From Angiostrongylus vasorum (Eukaryota; Nematoda; Chromadorea; Rhabditida; Metastrongylidae), in contig JADANN010000123.1 in assembly GCA_018806985.1 (NCBI GenBank), forward strand, positions 310,001 through 374,000: a stretch of DNA of 64,000 nt, written 5' to 3'. This document shows, in pieces, positions 32,419-44,039 of this stretch. The notes below the pieces were generated by a model, which did no database searches, had not been told where the DNA came from, and worked only from the letters and a program-made list of their open reading frames with translations. The translations under genes and the position numbers were made by a program. Numbering within the stretch: the stretch's first letter is position 1; every line of letters begins with the position of its first letter.

Positions 32419-33290
32419 ATCAGCAATCACCTGTCAGCGATATTGATCTGGCGAGCCTAAATCGGCAACGAACCCAGTTAAGCTGAGGTTGTAGTTATAA
32501 TCACAATTTTAACTTATTATTTACTGCCTACTCTTTTTAATGACAGGGTATATTGCGAAATATAACATTAATGAAGATGCGATATTTGCAGAACTCCGGA
32601 CCGCAGGTGTATGAGGGGGGAACGAACGCACTATTGTCCTTTCCGGTGAATAACCCGTTCACCACCACTCCATGCGGGTCTTTCGTTTCGCCTGTCTCTC
32701 TGCTAGTTCTATCGATCTCTCCAATCAGCAATCACCCGTCAGCGGGATTGATCTGGGGAACTCAAATCGGCGACGAACCCAGTTATGCTGAGGCTGCAGT
32801 TATAATCACAATTTTGACTTCTTATTTACTGCCTACTCTTTTTAATGGCAGACGTGATAATCACTACACCACAGGACCCCCAACTCTCTTCTCGTTGAAG
32901 ACTGCGGCCACAAAATCGCTAGTGGATATGTCTAAATCCGACATCTAGTAATACAATAAATTAAAAAGAGTAGGCAGCAAATAATAAGTTGAAATTGTGA
33001 TCATAACTACAGCATCAGCTTATGTGGATTCGTTGCCGATTTGGGCTCTCCAGATCACTCCCGCTAACGGATTATTGCTGATGGCAGAGATCGATAGAAC
33101 TAGCTGAGAGGCAGGCGAAACGAAGGACCCGCATGGTGTGGTGGTGAACACGTTACTCCATGGAAAGGACAATAGCGTGTTTGTTCCCCACCGCAGACAC
33201 CTGCGGTCTGGACTTTGCAAATATCTCAGCATCATTGAAGCTATATTTCGCAATATACCCTGCCAAAAAGAGCAGGCAATAAATAGTAAG
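32419..33290. repeat. SINE-3 cluster: direct-repeat-flanked copy plus inverted partner
   Basis: 32540-32725 is a SINE-3 in minus orientation, flanked on both sides by a roughly 130-base segment (CAGCAATCACC.GTCAGCG ... TTTACTGCCTACTCTTTTTA) at 32419-32548 and 32725-32850. 32955-33290 is a + orientation copy, so the two can pair over about 250 bases with an unrelated loop of about 105 bases. Confidence 0.82.
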
Positions 33291-34800
33291 TTGGAATTGA
33301 TATTATCAAAAGTTCCAGTTTGTTTGTTTCAGTCGAAAAGGCATGAAGAATAACTTTGCTTGAGGGCTGGCTATGAGGAAAGGACCGGGTTGGAATGACT
33401 ACAAAAGAATTTGGGATAGAGTGAAGTGGACAAAACACGTTTAAGTCTCCATGACTATCTATTCTACTCAGTGGAAGTCACTCAAAATTCTAGTGCTGTA
33501 TTATCAGGTTGGCGCATTTGTTGGACCTTTCAGGAACAGTATTGAGAGGGTGATGATAAGAGTGCCCAGACTGCAAGCAAGTGGGAGAGAGAATCTGATA
33601 CTTTGTGCTGCACTGACGATCTGTGTGATCAGAAGAGTTCTCGTATGCACCAAGATGTCGAAGATCTGGTCAGCAGCACAGCAGAAAAACCTCCAGATGG
33701 TCACCCTTTTTCACAAGGATCCTACATTAGTGTTATAATCCTTTATGTAATAATCCTTTTCGAGCTCATAAACACAGTGGAACCTTGACTAGAAAAAGTA
33801 ATCGTCAACTTGTATTGCATGATGTATAGAGGTATAGAAAAGACTTTAAAGGAAAAAAAATTTTTTGAAAAGAAAACAACTCTTAGTAGCTTGTAGGCCT
33901 ACTAATAGATGAGGTTGTGGCATCCACATAGCGAAGCAAAACTTTCTTTACTCGTTATGACTCGAATGATGACCGACCGATCAGAACGGTACATATGGCG
34001 CAGCGTCTGTTCATTTTATCTGGCCGTGCACACGTTTCTTCTAGTCACTTACCCACCGATGCCATATGGACCCGATGTGGTAGGGCCATCAAAGTCAGAA
34101 TTGTCAGCTGATAGCAACTGTTCTCCATTTCCATTTTTCGCCACTGCTATAATTTATTATTCTTAGTAAAACGTAATCAGCGTTTTGGTAGTGGTCGATC
34201 GGATGACGTTGAGCATCCGTCTTTATATGGTAAAAGCTCGGAGTGGAGATAAGACATTGGAGCCAATACAGAACTCTGTAGAGCCACGATACTGCGATCT
34301 TGTTTTCTATCTAATATTTCACTTTATTCACATTAACGTATTTAAGTGTGGGACCTTTACCATATTCTCGGGATCTACGTTACAGAAGGGTTTCTGAGTC
34401 TACTTAGTATTTTTACAAGTGACAGAGAGTAAAGTAAGCATAGTAGATTCAGGGAATCGGTAATCCTGTCACCAGTGAGGTGGACTGAATTATTCCCCCC
34501 AGCAAAACCATAGTTGTTTCCAAGCAGATGTTCGTAGGTATGCTTTGATGTGGAGCTCCGCTGTCATCTGCTCTCAGCTCTATGGCTACTCGGTATGGCA
34601 TGGCATACTCGGTATATATGGCTATGTTAATTCTAAAATGAAGAAATAAAAAATATATATAGGAAATGAAGAAATAAAAAAAATATATGTATATATGATC
34701 CTGTGTGTTTCTGAGTTTATACTCTGCTGAAATTTCGACCATGAAATCACTAACAGAAGAAATTTAGGAGCAATTATTCGCTTTATTTATTTGTTCGAGG
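33291..34800. other. no gene recognised
   Basis: Short frames only. A small AT-rich patch (ATATATA with poly-A runs) lies at about 34650-34700. Confidence 0.4.
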
Positions 34801-34804
34801 TGTA

Positions 34805-35125
34805 GGGGTGGGGAGTAGTGCAACGGTTATTAATGGTTATTAATGCAGGCTATGAGAAAGCAAGGTGCTCGCTCGACCTGCTGCCCAGCACTCTTCTCCA
34901 AAGCATGTGGGAATGCCCTAGTTCGGCTATTTCCAAGATTACAAGAAGAATCGATTTGATCGGCATACTACAACATTCACACAGGAGAAATTCTCAGGTA
35001 GCAACCGGAACAACATGCGAAACGTCTGAGGATCTTTAGGGATGATGAAAATGAGAAAAGCGAATCGAATGCAAGAAGAGCTGGGATCCACGCAGTTGAA
35101 CTGATAACGGGTCATGTAAAAATGA
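34805..35125 (+). repeat. SINE-2 copy
   Basis: Head GGGGAGTAGTGCAACGGTTA, body GCATGTGGGAATGCCC..GGCTATTTCCAAGATT, and tail GCGAATCGAATGCAAGAAGA then GCTGGGATCCACGCAG and ACGGGTCATGTAAA. Confidence 0.78.
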
Positions 35126-35149
35126 ACAAGTGAAAAGTGAAAACGAATA

Positions 35150-35375
35150 TGATCGCTGGTGAGGTCCTGCTTGCGAGGGCCACCAAACCACTCGTCCCTG
35201 TGAAGTCGACAAGTTGGTATTGGGCTAGTCTGGGAGGACAAATACTATTTTTTTTATATATCTGGAGGCCCTGCTCGTGTAAGCCAACAAAGTCACTCAG
35301 CCACCTTTACGATGCTTAATGCAATCCAATGAATGGCCGATCCCTAAGGCATTGGTCAATGCTGTTGAAAGGTTC
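35150..35375 (+). repeat. diverged SINE-1 copy
   Basis: GTCGACAAGTTGGTATTGGGCTAGTCTGGGAGGA and CGATGCTTAATGCAATCCAATG keep the family order; the tRNA-like head is not recognisable. Confidence 0.55.
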
Positions 35376-35484
35376 GTCTTTTTTTTTACTGGCATAAGAT
35401 TCTGTCCGTGTTTCCATTATTCTATAGCAAGGCCTTCTACCTTATTCTATTTATATATGAGCTATTATCGTTATTAGATGGAGC

Positions 35485-35755
35485 TGTCATCTGTATCACC
35501 TGTACTCCCGTTGATCGTCGATGACTCGAGCGGGCGCCAGTAAATCTTCCATTTTTCCCTGTCGCGTGCAAGAGTAGCTCAGTGGTCTGCTCGCTCTAGG
35601 GACTCGTAGAGCATCATATATTTCTTCTAGGCTTTTCATGAAGCACTCTGATCATCGAGTCGGTGGTCTTCCTGCAGTGCGTTTAACATCCCGAGGAATC
35701 GAGTCACTAACAGCTCTTGTCCATCGGTTGTCATTAAATGGACTATGTTCTGTCA
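35485..35755 (-). mobile_element. RTE retrotransposon 3' end, 5'-truncated
   Basis: Almost identical to 59025-59250: GTCCCGTTGATCGTCGA-like start, GACTCGAGCGGGCGCCAG, TTCCCTGTCGCGTGCAAGAG and AGCTCTTGTCCATCGGTTGT. Only the last ~270 bases of the element are present, as in dead-on-arrival LINE copies. Confidence 0.85.
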
Positions 35756-37640
35756 TTGAAGAACGATTGCCCTAGCCAGTCCCGTTAGAACCAATACATC
35801 TGCATCTTATTTAAGCATAATGAATGCGTATCGCCATTGCTGTTCGTTGGGGTCTTCCTTCCGTAACAGCTGCCTCTTCCTGAACTCCACTGACCTCGTT
35901 GTCTCCGAGGAGGGACCACCCACGTTGGCGGAGCAGTTCGCGTTCCTCGCCGTCTCATTTTTTTACTCGTCAGAATTTTCTGCTTCACACAACACCCAAA
36001 GAAAGTCGCATTATCGCAAATCACGTTAAACTATTATGGTTTTGCATAAAGCAATTTTTTTTCGACGATGATTGGCGTAGTTAAAGAGCTGGCCACCGAT
36101 TGCGAATAAGAATGAAGAACCGAATATTTGTCGAAATTCGACAGATCGATGATCAGATAGTCTGCATTGGTAGGATGAATAATTTTCATTCCTATTCTAG
36201 GTATTTTTTATGGGCACAACACAATTCCATACGATATTATCTGTGAACTTTTATTCACTTCATCTTTCGAGAACAACTGCTGGTCCTGCCCGAGAATTAT
36301 TAGATTACTGGGATTGATATAGGAGCGCTAAAGGTGCTCCTCTAAGTGTAGGCTATCCGAACACCCTTTCGTGGAATACTCTAAATTCGAACAGATTTCG
36401 ATCGTAGTTTAAGTATCTTTTTTCGGACTTTTGCATTGTTGTCGTATAGATGTTTCGTCGTTGTCGAACATTCGAAAGCTTTGATTTATGAGGAAAATTT
36501 GCGACAAATCTCGAAGGATTTGTTTCCATCCTTGTTGCCTTGGAAAGATCCGATTCTCTGGGTGACAAACCTCCTTCTGTTCACCAAAAGCTGGCAACAG
36601 CCTATGGAGGCATGAGAACGCCCTAGCATGACTATCTCCGAATTCCAAGGAAGATCGCGCTCGAGTGACATCTGCTATATCAATTAGGAGAAAGGGAAAC
36701 ACGTCGTCATATTGAAGTCGAAGTCATGCCTGGACCCAACCTCATTCGTGGATTCTGGTTGGAGTGCAACGAAACGAACGGAAGAAATGGGCCCATGCAG
36801 CAGACAAACACGGGTCATCTAAGAAGGGAAATCTCGCATTCTAAGGAGAGCTTTCCAATTTCTCAACATCAATCTTCTTTCAATGGAGTTTATAACCATG
36901 ATTTATGACATTTATGGTTTATACCACAGAATTGTTGAGGAACTACCTATAATAGCAGGTCTAAGTGTTTAGAGAAATAGCGCGGTAAACGCTATTCTTT
37001 CTACTTCAGCAATTTGATGAGTCTTATGAAACTCCTTAAGTGTAACGTTAATGTGTTCGAAGTAATTACAGCCACTTTTAGGGAATAAAACTTGTGCAAA
37101 GTCATAAAAAGTTAACCAGTGTGTAATGGAAGGAGGACAGAATAAGGCGAATCTCGGTACTATTGATGGATTGCTATTCACTAAAAAGCGCGTTAAATTT
37201 AGCGCGGGAGACTTTTACGACGTGGTTATTCGCAGGTCATTAAATAAATGGCTGTTGTCCAGTAAGATGACACGGCAACAGTGTGCCGGTAACAATACAC
37301 AATATCGGCGTCGTCGTCTGTTCAAGTGACCTCATCATCCTCAGTCATCTCCATTAATCTCATGCCTATCGATTTTTTTCGATTATCACGAGTATTCGAT
37401 CAATTCCGCCGTTATCCTTATTTCGTTGCGATCTTAATTTTGCCATTTACGGTCCATTCCTTTGAGAAGAAAACACTTCATTCATTCCTCTAAATGCCGT
37501 CATGTTCATTATTTTTTCCTGCTCTTTTAATAGCTGTGTTCCTATTTTTTTCTTCTTTGTTCGAGCAAAAGAAAGATGCACTTCCTCTTTAACCAATTTT
37601 GAGAGCTACTAGGAAGCGATTTTCTTACGTTATTAATCAT
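35756..37640. other. no gene recognised
   Basis: Frames at 36409-36702 and 37126-37329 have coding-like composition but no motif or splice partner. They are not annotated as genes. Confidence 0.4.
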
Positions 37641-37646
37641 TTTCAC

Positions 37647-37915
37647 GGCGCGTGTGGCGCAGTGGTCGGAGGCGCCCTGCCACACACACGTGGAATCGAC
37701 TCCTGCGCCCATGGCCCACCAAGCCTCCCATCCCTTGGGGGTCGGCAAATTGGTACCAGACTTGTCTGGGAGGACAGCAGCACTGGTTCCATACATCGGT
37801 AGGCCACCGTAAGTTATTGTAAAGCCCAGATATGCATTCAGTAACCTCCAAACGAGCTTAATGAAGTCGAATGCATGGTGCATCCTTTAGGGATTGATCA
37901 ACGGCGAGAGCTTTA
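37647..37915 (+). repeat. SINE-1 copy, well preserved
   Basis: GGCGCGTGTGGCGCAGTGGT head with box-A-like TGGCGCAGTGG, CACACGTGGAATCGACTCC (box-B-like), GGCAAATTGGTACCAGACTT, GTAAGTTATTGTAAAGCCC and the TTAGGGATTGATCAACGGCG tail. Confidence 0.93.
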
Positions 37916-38261
37916 GAGCTTTTATTAACCATTTTCATTTCCACTCAATGTAAGTGTGCTTGATCGACGGGCTGAATGACGGTTTTTCTTCTCGATGAGA
38001 ATTGGGTCAGTTCAATGCGTAAATGAATTTGTATGCTGCACTCTCATGGTCCGAAAGATCGTTGTGGTCCGAGTAATCTGACCGAAAAGAAAACCAATAG
38101 CAGCGGAGGAAAAAGGAAAGGAAACGACGAGAAGTTCATAAAAAAGGCAGCTGTTGAATACCACACGACGTTACATTCGATCACTTCACAGCCGTTAGTG
38201 ACTTGTTCTCTCTTATGTTTTGTACGATTTTAAACCAATTTCTTCACTTATATCCATATAT

Positions 38262-38565
38262 ATTAGGTATGTCTAGCGCAGTCGTTTGAAGTGCTTTGTT
38301 ATATACATATAGTCTTTGGTTCGATCTTGCGAGCGCAAACGTCCACTGGACTGCTGAGATATCCATCACTCCGAGGTCGAGAAATTTACAAATGATTTCT
38401 CTGGAAGGATGCGTACATGTACTTAGCATGTCGATAAGCCCACAGAATGTCATTATGCATGCCAAATATGCCATTCAGTGGCCTCTACGATGCTGTGAAT
38501 GGAGCCGAATGCATCGCGTATTGCTAAGAGATTGATTAACGTCGCATTCTGTATCCTTTACCTTT
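38262..38565 (+). repeat. diverged SINE-1 copy
   Basis: GGTATGTCTAGCGCAGTCGT head, CTTTGGTTCGATCTTGC (good box B), CCGAGGTCGAGAAATTTAC and GAGATTGATTAACGTCGCA tail. Its box B is closer to a real tRNA than in the younger copies. Confidence 0.78.
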
Positions 38566-38656
38566 TTTATCTATCTTCTTCAGAACAAACCACTACAACA
38601 AAGTTTTCATCCGAAATCTGAGCTAAAAAATAGAAATGTGGTAAGAATGCTTAGTT

Positions 38657-38686
38657 AAGAAGAAGAAGAAGAAGAAGAAGAAGAAA
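38657..38686 (+). repeat. (AAG)n microsatellite
   Basis: About ten AAG triplets. Confidence 0.95.
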
Positions 38687-39499
38687 CTTAGGCGCAACGT
38701 GGCAAACGTTTCCGCAATCGATATAGGTCGGCGATTACCTATGCTGCAGACCTGACAACGGCCTGGCACGGCCATTTTGCTACTCAAGCTAAAAAAAACA
38801 TATACACGCCCAATACTAGTCAGATGAGTATTGTGCTGGAACTCCATGAAGACGAGCATCCAACTATCTAAGTGTCATCTATACTCACTATGGGTTCTGC
38901 AACGGCGTGATTTTTTCTTTTCAGCTCAATTTTTCGTCTATTTTTTCATCCAATCATCACTTAACTGCTTTCATTCCGAAGGTGGATCGAGAACATTTTT
39001 TCCATCGCAACAAATCACTGTCAGCTGTTGTGACGCAGCGCGGCCTAGGAGGATTGCACTCGACATGGTAGAACGACTTTTCACCTTTTTTTCGAATCCT
39101 CGTAACTAACCACCGATCGATATTTCTCCTAAGAAAAAACCGAAACTGATTCGAGTTCGTTGGAAATTTTGGATTTCTTGCTATGAAGGTGTCTTATCCT
39201 CTCAAGATTGTTTTCGCTTTCTTGCAATCATTCATAGCTCTCCGGAGAATTCGTTTTTGAAGGAATCCTTTTCGTATTGAGTGCCTTTTTTCCATCATCT
39301 ATTCGGATTCTGTAGAAATCAACGTCATTTTTTTCCTTGGCGCTTCCAGGTTTTTCTACCAAACTTGCTTTTCATACATTTATAACGGACTAAGCATTCA
39401 AATCATACTATTTCTTTTTTTTCCTCTTCTCTTCATTCCTAATAAGTAGGGAAGGCCAAGATTACAATATGAGAAGAGAGAATTATATTTTTTAAAACC

Positions 39500-39580
39500 A
39501 AGTTGACAGCAGACCTTAGCTAGGATGACCTCGGGATCCCAGGGAACCACAATGGCTCAACCAGCAAGTCTCCAAAAATC
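39500..39580 (-). repeat. repeat C fragment
   Basis: GACCTCGGGATCCCAGGGAA followed by CCACAATGGCTCAACC is the complement of 62310-62345. Confidence 0.65.
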
Positions 39581-40847
39581 AAAAGTGGAGATTGTGCTGG
39601 CGCCCGCACAACTAGTGAAGACGAGCCTTCCATGTATCCAAATGTCCAAATAAAGCAAAGTTGAAGGCTAATAATGTAAAAAGTCAACAGAATGGCATAG
39701 AAGACAATTAAAATGTTTTTCCTTGAGATTCCTTTCCCGTATTCTTTCTTTCTTCGTACTTTTTTCCTTACTTCTTTCTCTATGTTGATTTCAGAGTTCT
39801 ACGTTTAGTTGTTGCTTTTTACACTATTATTAGAATTGAATTTATTACTCGTTGAGAAACGAATTGGTGTGTTAATGTCTGATGTCTCCAAGACTCTCAC
39901 ATTAAGGAGATGTCAAGCTAGCCGAAAGAAGTTTGTTCAAAAGTCTAAAGAAGACGGGATTGAAGACGTGTCCGTTAATAGATTGCCTTTTGGAATGTTC
40001 TGGGTAGTGAAGATGAAGAACTTCGTGTAAATGGCAACCATTGAAAAATAAATGCTCTAACATACTCTTGTCACCTAATGAAAAGCAAAATTTTGTTGAA
40101 CACTGACAAGAACAAGAAGAAGTCGATCCTGGAAACATGCGATTACTTTGTTATTGGGAGCAGTTCTTAACACCACAGCCTCATAATTTGGTTATCAGAT
40201 ATGATACGCTGGTAATAAAGTGGGATTTGGTTTGTTGTGTTATTCTCGAGTGGTCAGGCCAGTGGTTGTAAGATTCGGTGCGTCATAGTAATCGCTGTCC
40301 TCCTAAAAGAAAGGGAGTCGTAAGGCAGTAAATTTCCCACCAATTGACAAGCGCCGACAGCTGCTTGTGGTGGCCATCTGAGAACGCCGTAACACAAAAA
40401 ACCTCAGGTTTCCAACAAAAATCACGTTCTGCAGGCATTCAGCATAGCATTGGTGAGAAAGCTGAAGAGATCCTCAAGTTGCGGCCGGATCTACAATCTA
40501 ATCCGATCGCCTCTATGGATGGTGATTGATCGACCATAAGCAAACGAAGAGAAGAAGTTTTGGAACTCATAAATCAAGAAAGGACTGGTACTCTAGTTAA
40601 GATATGAAAATATCATAAGAGAACTGCCTATTCGACTTCTGACAGTTATCCACCGGTATCGGAATTGTGAACATTGCTGAAGCGTTCGTGGAATATTCGT
40701 CGTGTGCGATCTTATTTATTTGAAGCATTAATCTCTGTGTTGTTTCAGGAAAATTGCTCTGCACATATCAATATGCAAGTCATGTCATAGATAGTGAATA
40801 GTTTTGTATTAGTTTGACAATATTTATTTGTATTATAGAAAAATTGG
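39581..40847. other. no gene recognised
   Basis: A short frame at 39809-40030 has a hydrophobic start but no motif. The rest is AT-rich. Confidence 0.4.
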
Positions 40848-41115
40848 GCGCGTGTGGCGCAGTGGTCGGTGGCTCTCTGCAACACACACGTGGAATCGAT
40901 CCTCGGGCCCATGGCCTACCAAGCCTTCCATCACTCCGGGGTCGGCAAATTGGTATCAGACTTGTCTGGGAGGATAGTAGCACTGGTTCGATACATCGGT
41001 AAGCCAGCGGGAGTCATTGTAAAGGCCAGATATGCATTCAATCACCTCCAAACGACGTTCAGTGAAGTCGAATGCATGGCGCATCCCTCAGGGATTGATC
41101 AACGCCGAGAGATTT
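40848..41115 (+). repeat. SINE-1 copy, well preserved
   Basis: GGGCGCGTGTGGCGCAGTGG head, GTGGAATCGATCCTCGG, ATTGTAAAGGCCAGATATGC and CTCAGGGATTGATCAACGCC tail, ending in T-rich sequence. Confidence 0.95.
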
Positions 41116-41619
41116 ATCCTTTTTTATTTATAGAAAAAATTGAGCGTCACTCATTCATTTCCTCCTGATTTCCTCTACCTCTAAAATTTCTCATTATCTG
41201 CTCGGTGTTTCGGGCAAACTGTGGATTAGTTTGGATTGTTCTATTCAACGACCTTACGGATTAGAAAAACTTTCCTTACAGTAATAGAAGACTTCTCCAA
41301 TAAAAAAAGATCATCCCGCCGTTCTTCTGGACTTCATTCACTCCTATTCGTACTTTTACACTATGACAGACATGCTGGTAGTTCATTGATAAGCGGAGTT
41401 TCTATCGGTTCTGTTGAAAATACAGTAGAAAATAACTATAAATTTCTCGTCAAAACAAAGTTTTCTATCCAGTGGTGAGACCGCTTTCACAAAACATTTA
41501 CATTGACGATGTTGCCATGTAACCTGAGGGAGTTGATTTGAAAGATGGAATATATTCTTGTGAAGTACTTTGCTCCAAAAAATGCTCACTCATGCTATTT
41601 TTTTGGGAAAAAAAAGGAT

Positions 41620-41892
41620 AAAGCTCTAGGCGTTGGTCAATCCCCTGAGGGATGCGCCATGCATTCGAATTCATTAACCATCGTTTGGAGGTGATTCGAT
41701 GCATATCTGGCCTTTACAATGACTCGCGTTGGCCTACCGATGTATGGAGCCAGTGCTGCTGTCCACCCAGACAAGTCTGGTACCAATTTGCCGACCCCGG
41801 AGGAATGGATGGCTTGGTGGGCCATGTGCGCGGGGATCGATTCCACGTGTGTGTTGCAGGACGCCTCGCACCACTGCGCCACGCGCCCCCCT
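41620..41892 (-). repeat. SINE-1 copy, well preserved
   Basis: Reverse complement of the copy at 40848: GCTCTAGGCGTTGGTCAATC ... GGGATCGATTCCACGTGTGT ... CACTGCGCCACGCGCCCC. Confidence 0.95.
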
Positions 41893-42179
41893 TTTTTTTG
41901 GTAGGATTCATAAAACTAGTAAAACTGAAATAATTTGGTAGATACCTCTATAATTTGAAGTTTTGTACTCGTTTTTTTTTGTTACCTTATGCATTTCTCT
42001 TATCGGCAAGTTATCGAACGATACGTAGTGTTGAAAACCATTCAGGAATCTTCCCACCATCAGTATGTATAAACCAAGTTGACTGTACCTTTTTGGACTA
42101 TTTAGCTAACACGGGGCTGGTCTAAAGATTTCTTCGGCTAACATTTCCGCGCCTCATTCACTGTGTTGTTCAGCGACCA

Positions 42180-42830
42180 CGTGATGACGTTGATTAACGA
42201 CGATGAGGTTCATAATTACGTTGAATAGCATTTGTCCCAACACTATAATTCCATTCACTACAAGTCAGTCGAATTCGAGTCGGCTTCCATAACGCGCTGT
42301 CGTATGGGAGTGATCGTTTAAATCCGGGTTCCACATTTTAGAAGCGACTCTCAACAATGGATCACATTATGCTTCATCTGGTAGCTAACTACGTCCAGCG
42401 TGTCTTATCTCAACGTCATAATGATGTTCTCTACAGCTCAGCCGAATTCACCCGTTTCTCTGCTTCATACTTTCAAATGGAAAGGTTTTTCTTTGGTCTG
42501 GGTTACCACTTTAGAGGCGATTGTCAGCAAAGCATCGCTTTGAAGCTCACAGCCTCTTGTTGCTGCACCACAATGTTATTCGCCACATTTCAGCTGAATT
42601 TGCCGCTGTTTCAGTATCTCATTCGCACATAGGAGGGTTTGCTTGCATGTGGGTGGGATCCCCACTTTAGAGGCGTTTGTCAGTAATAAATCCTGATGGG
42701 CCTCATAATTCCGTTTAATGCGTGTTGTCTCAGCAACACATTGCTGATCGACATGCGGTATTGCCAGATTGCCTCCTCCATCCCGCTACGGGAAGGTTTG
42801 TGGATGGGTGTGGGTGTCCCTTACCTTTTC
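42180..42830. repeat. degenerate tandem repeat, about 165-base units
   Basis: Three recognisable blocks near 42337, 42507 and 42670: ATTTTAGAAGCGACTCTCAACAA, ACTTTAGAGGCGATTGTCAGCAA and ACTTTAGAGGCGTTTGTCAGTAA. Each is preceded by GGGTT or GGGTGG-type sequence and followed by a CTCA-containing segment. The right edge is near GGGTGTGGGTGTCC (about 42800). Confidence 0.55.
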
Positions 42831-42889
42831 ATTGATTATCAATGCGATACCAGTTAAGTAGAAAATCTCAGGAACGACTGCACAGAGTC

Positions 42890-43390
42890 TCACGTGAGTG
42901 AGAAATGTGCGTGGCTCAGACCAAAATAATCGATCTCAGATATGGCACAAGACCACACGTGTTCACAAGGCACTCCTTTCGGCTCATTTCTGGGTTTTTG
43001 AAGTTTATGCTCCTGTACAAATCATAAGAACAAACTCCAGAATTCCAAAAATTAACGGCAAGTAGAAGTGCCTTGTGATCACGCATGTTCCCGCGCCATA
43101 TCCCAGATGGACCTCTTGGTCTGAACCACTCACATTTCTCAGCAATGTAAATATGACGCTGTACGGTTGATCTTCCATAATAGCTGGAGGATTTAAGAAA
43201 ACCGGAATGGCTGGGTGTTTAATAGAAGCTGTCACTATACGAATAATCATTGGATTCAGTTTTGTCTGCTGGGGTTATGATAGTGTTTGACTGAGTGGAT
43301 TGAGCGCCAATTTGACTCTTCCAGGCTCTGAAGAAGGCAAAACCTCCGAAACGTCAGCCAACCAGTGTATTGAATAGATCTCGCTGTTAA
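42890..43390 (+). mobile_element. PLE 3' tail with inverted duplicate arm
   Basis: The + strand at 43065-43145 encodes KCLVITHVPAPYP, a decayed PLE C-terminus. It ends at GGCTCTGAAGAAGGCAAAAC followed by CTCCGAAACGTCAGCC (43324-43359). The arm 42898-42980 (GTGGCTCAGACC ... ACACGTGTTCACAAGGCACTCC) is the reverse complement of 43065-43145, with a loop of about 85 bases. Confidence 0.7.
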
Positions 43391-43535
43391 CCTGGTCTTT
43401 ACTTAGATACTTTTTCATTCCTACTTTCGTTTGTGATTTCGGGTTTTTTAACCTGGTGTTTGCTCGCCGAAAAAACGGTCCATCATTTATATAATTCTTT
43501 TTATGTATTACTTCTGTTTCTTTTATCCCATTTCT

Positions 43536-43908
43536 TCAGACTAACGAGTGTTCAGAAATTTCTGGCAGAATATCCTTTGGTGATTTACGAAATTTACTAG
43601 AAAGTCGACCAGGAAATTCATTCAAGGAATCTTTCATACTTTCTTTTTTTCTCTCGATTTGAATAGCTGAAGTCTCTGTTCGTCCATGTTGCATGTCTGA
43701 TGGGTTTTGTTTGCTCGAAGGACATGAAGCGACATTTTTCATGAGATTCGCTTTGTTGTTATTGTTTTTTGAAAGTGGAACGCTCAAGGGTGGCTCGTTA
43801 AGCATTGGCTTACTAGGCGTGGGATGTTTTTGCTGAAAATCCTGCCACGAACCGCTTCCTGTTTGCTTTCGAGTCATTTGATTGCAAGCTTTTTCGCTGA
43901 ATCGGCAT
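43536..43908 (-). CDS. possible terminal exon of an unrecognised minus-strand gene
   Basis: Not recognised. On the minus strand an open frame runs 124 codons from a plausible acceptor (ATATCCTTAG, ending at 43909) to a stop at 43536-43538. The frame itself stays open further, to 44036. The reading is hydrophilic and rich in Ser, Lys, Asn and Pro: it begins CRFSEKACNQMTRKQTG, contains SKNNNNKANLMKN and SSKQNPSDMQHG, and ends ILPEISEHSLV. The CRFSEKACN start could be the end of a cysteine-containing fold but no domain can be named. No partner exon was found upstream (44040-45300). A chance frame is possible. Confidence 0.3.
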
Positions 43909-44039
43909 CTAAGGATATAATCCGCATGCACATAAATGCGTTCACTCATGTATGCATGAATATGATGACAGCATACATAAGGAAGTATAAGCCAATCTGA
44001 CGCAGAACAGACAGGAAGTCTATTCCCAAAATCCATGTT

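Noticed and set aside
34449..34742. 97-codon minus-strand frame with a hydrophobic stretch
   Set aside because: The hydrophobic part comes from AT-rich simple sequence (YIYFLF type).
37126..37329. 67-codon + strand frame starting at an ATG
   Set aside because: Coding-like but lacks any motif, splice partner or repeat identity. Too short to annotate.
37647..37720. Possible tRNA gene (box A and box B present)
   Set aside because: No cloverleaf with paired acceptor arm, and the sequence is the head of a multi-copy SINE-1.
38641..38860. Possible minus-strand peptide with a poly-Phe run
   Set aside because: The Phe run is the (AAG)n microsatellite read backwards; no other coding evidence.
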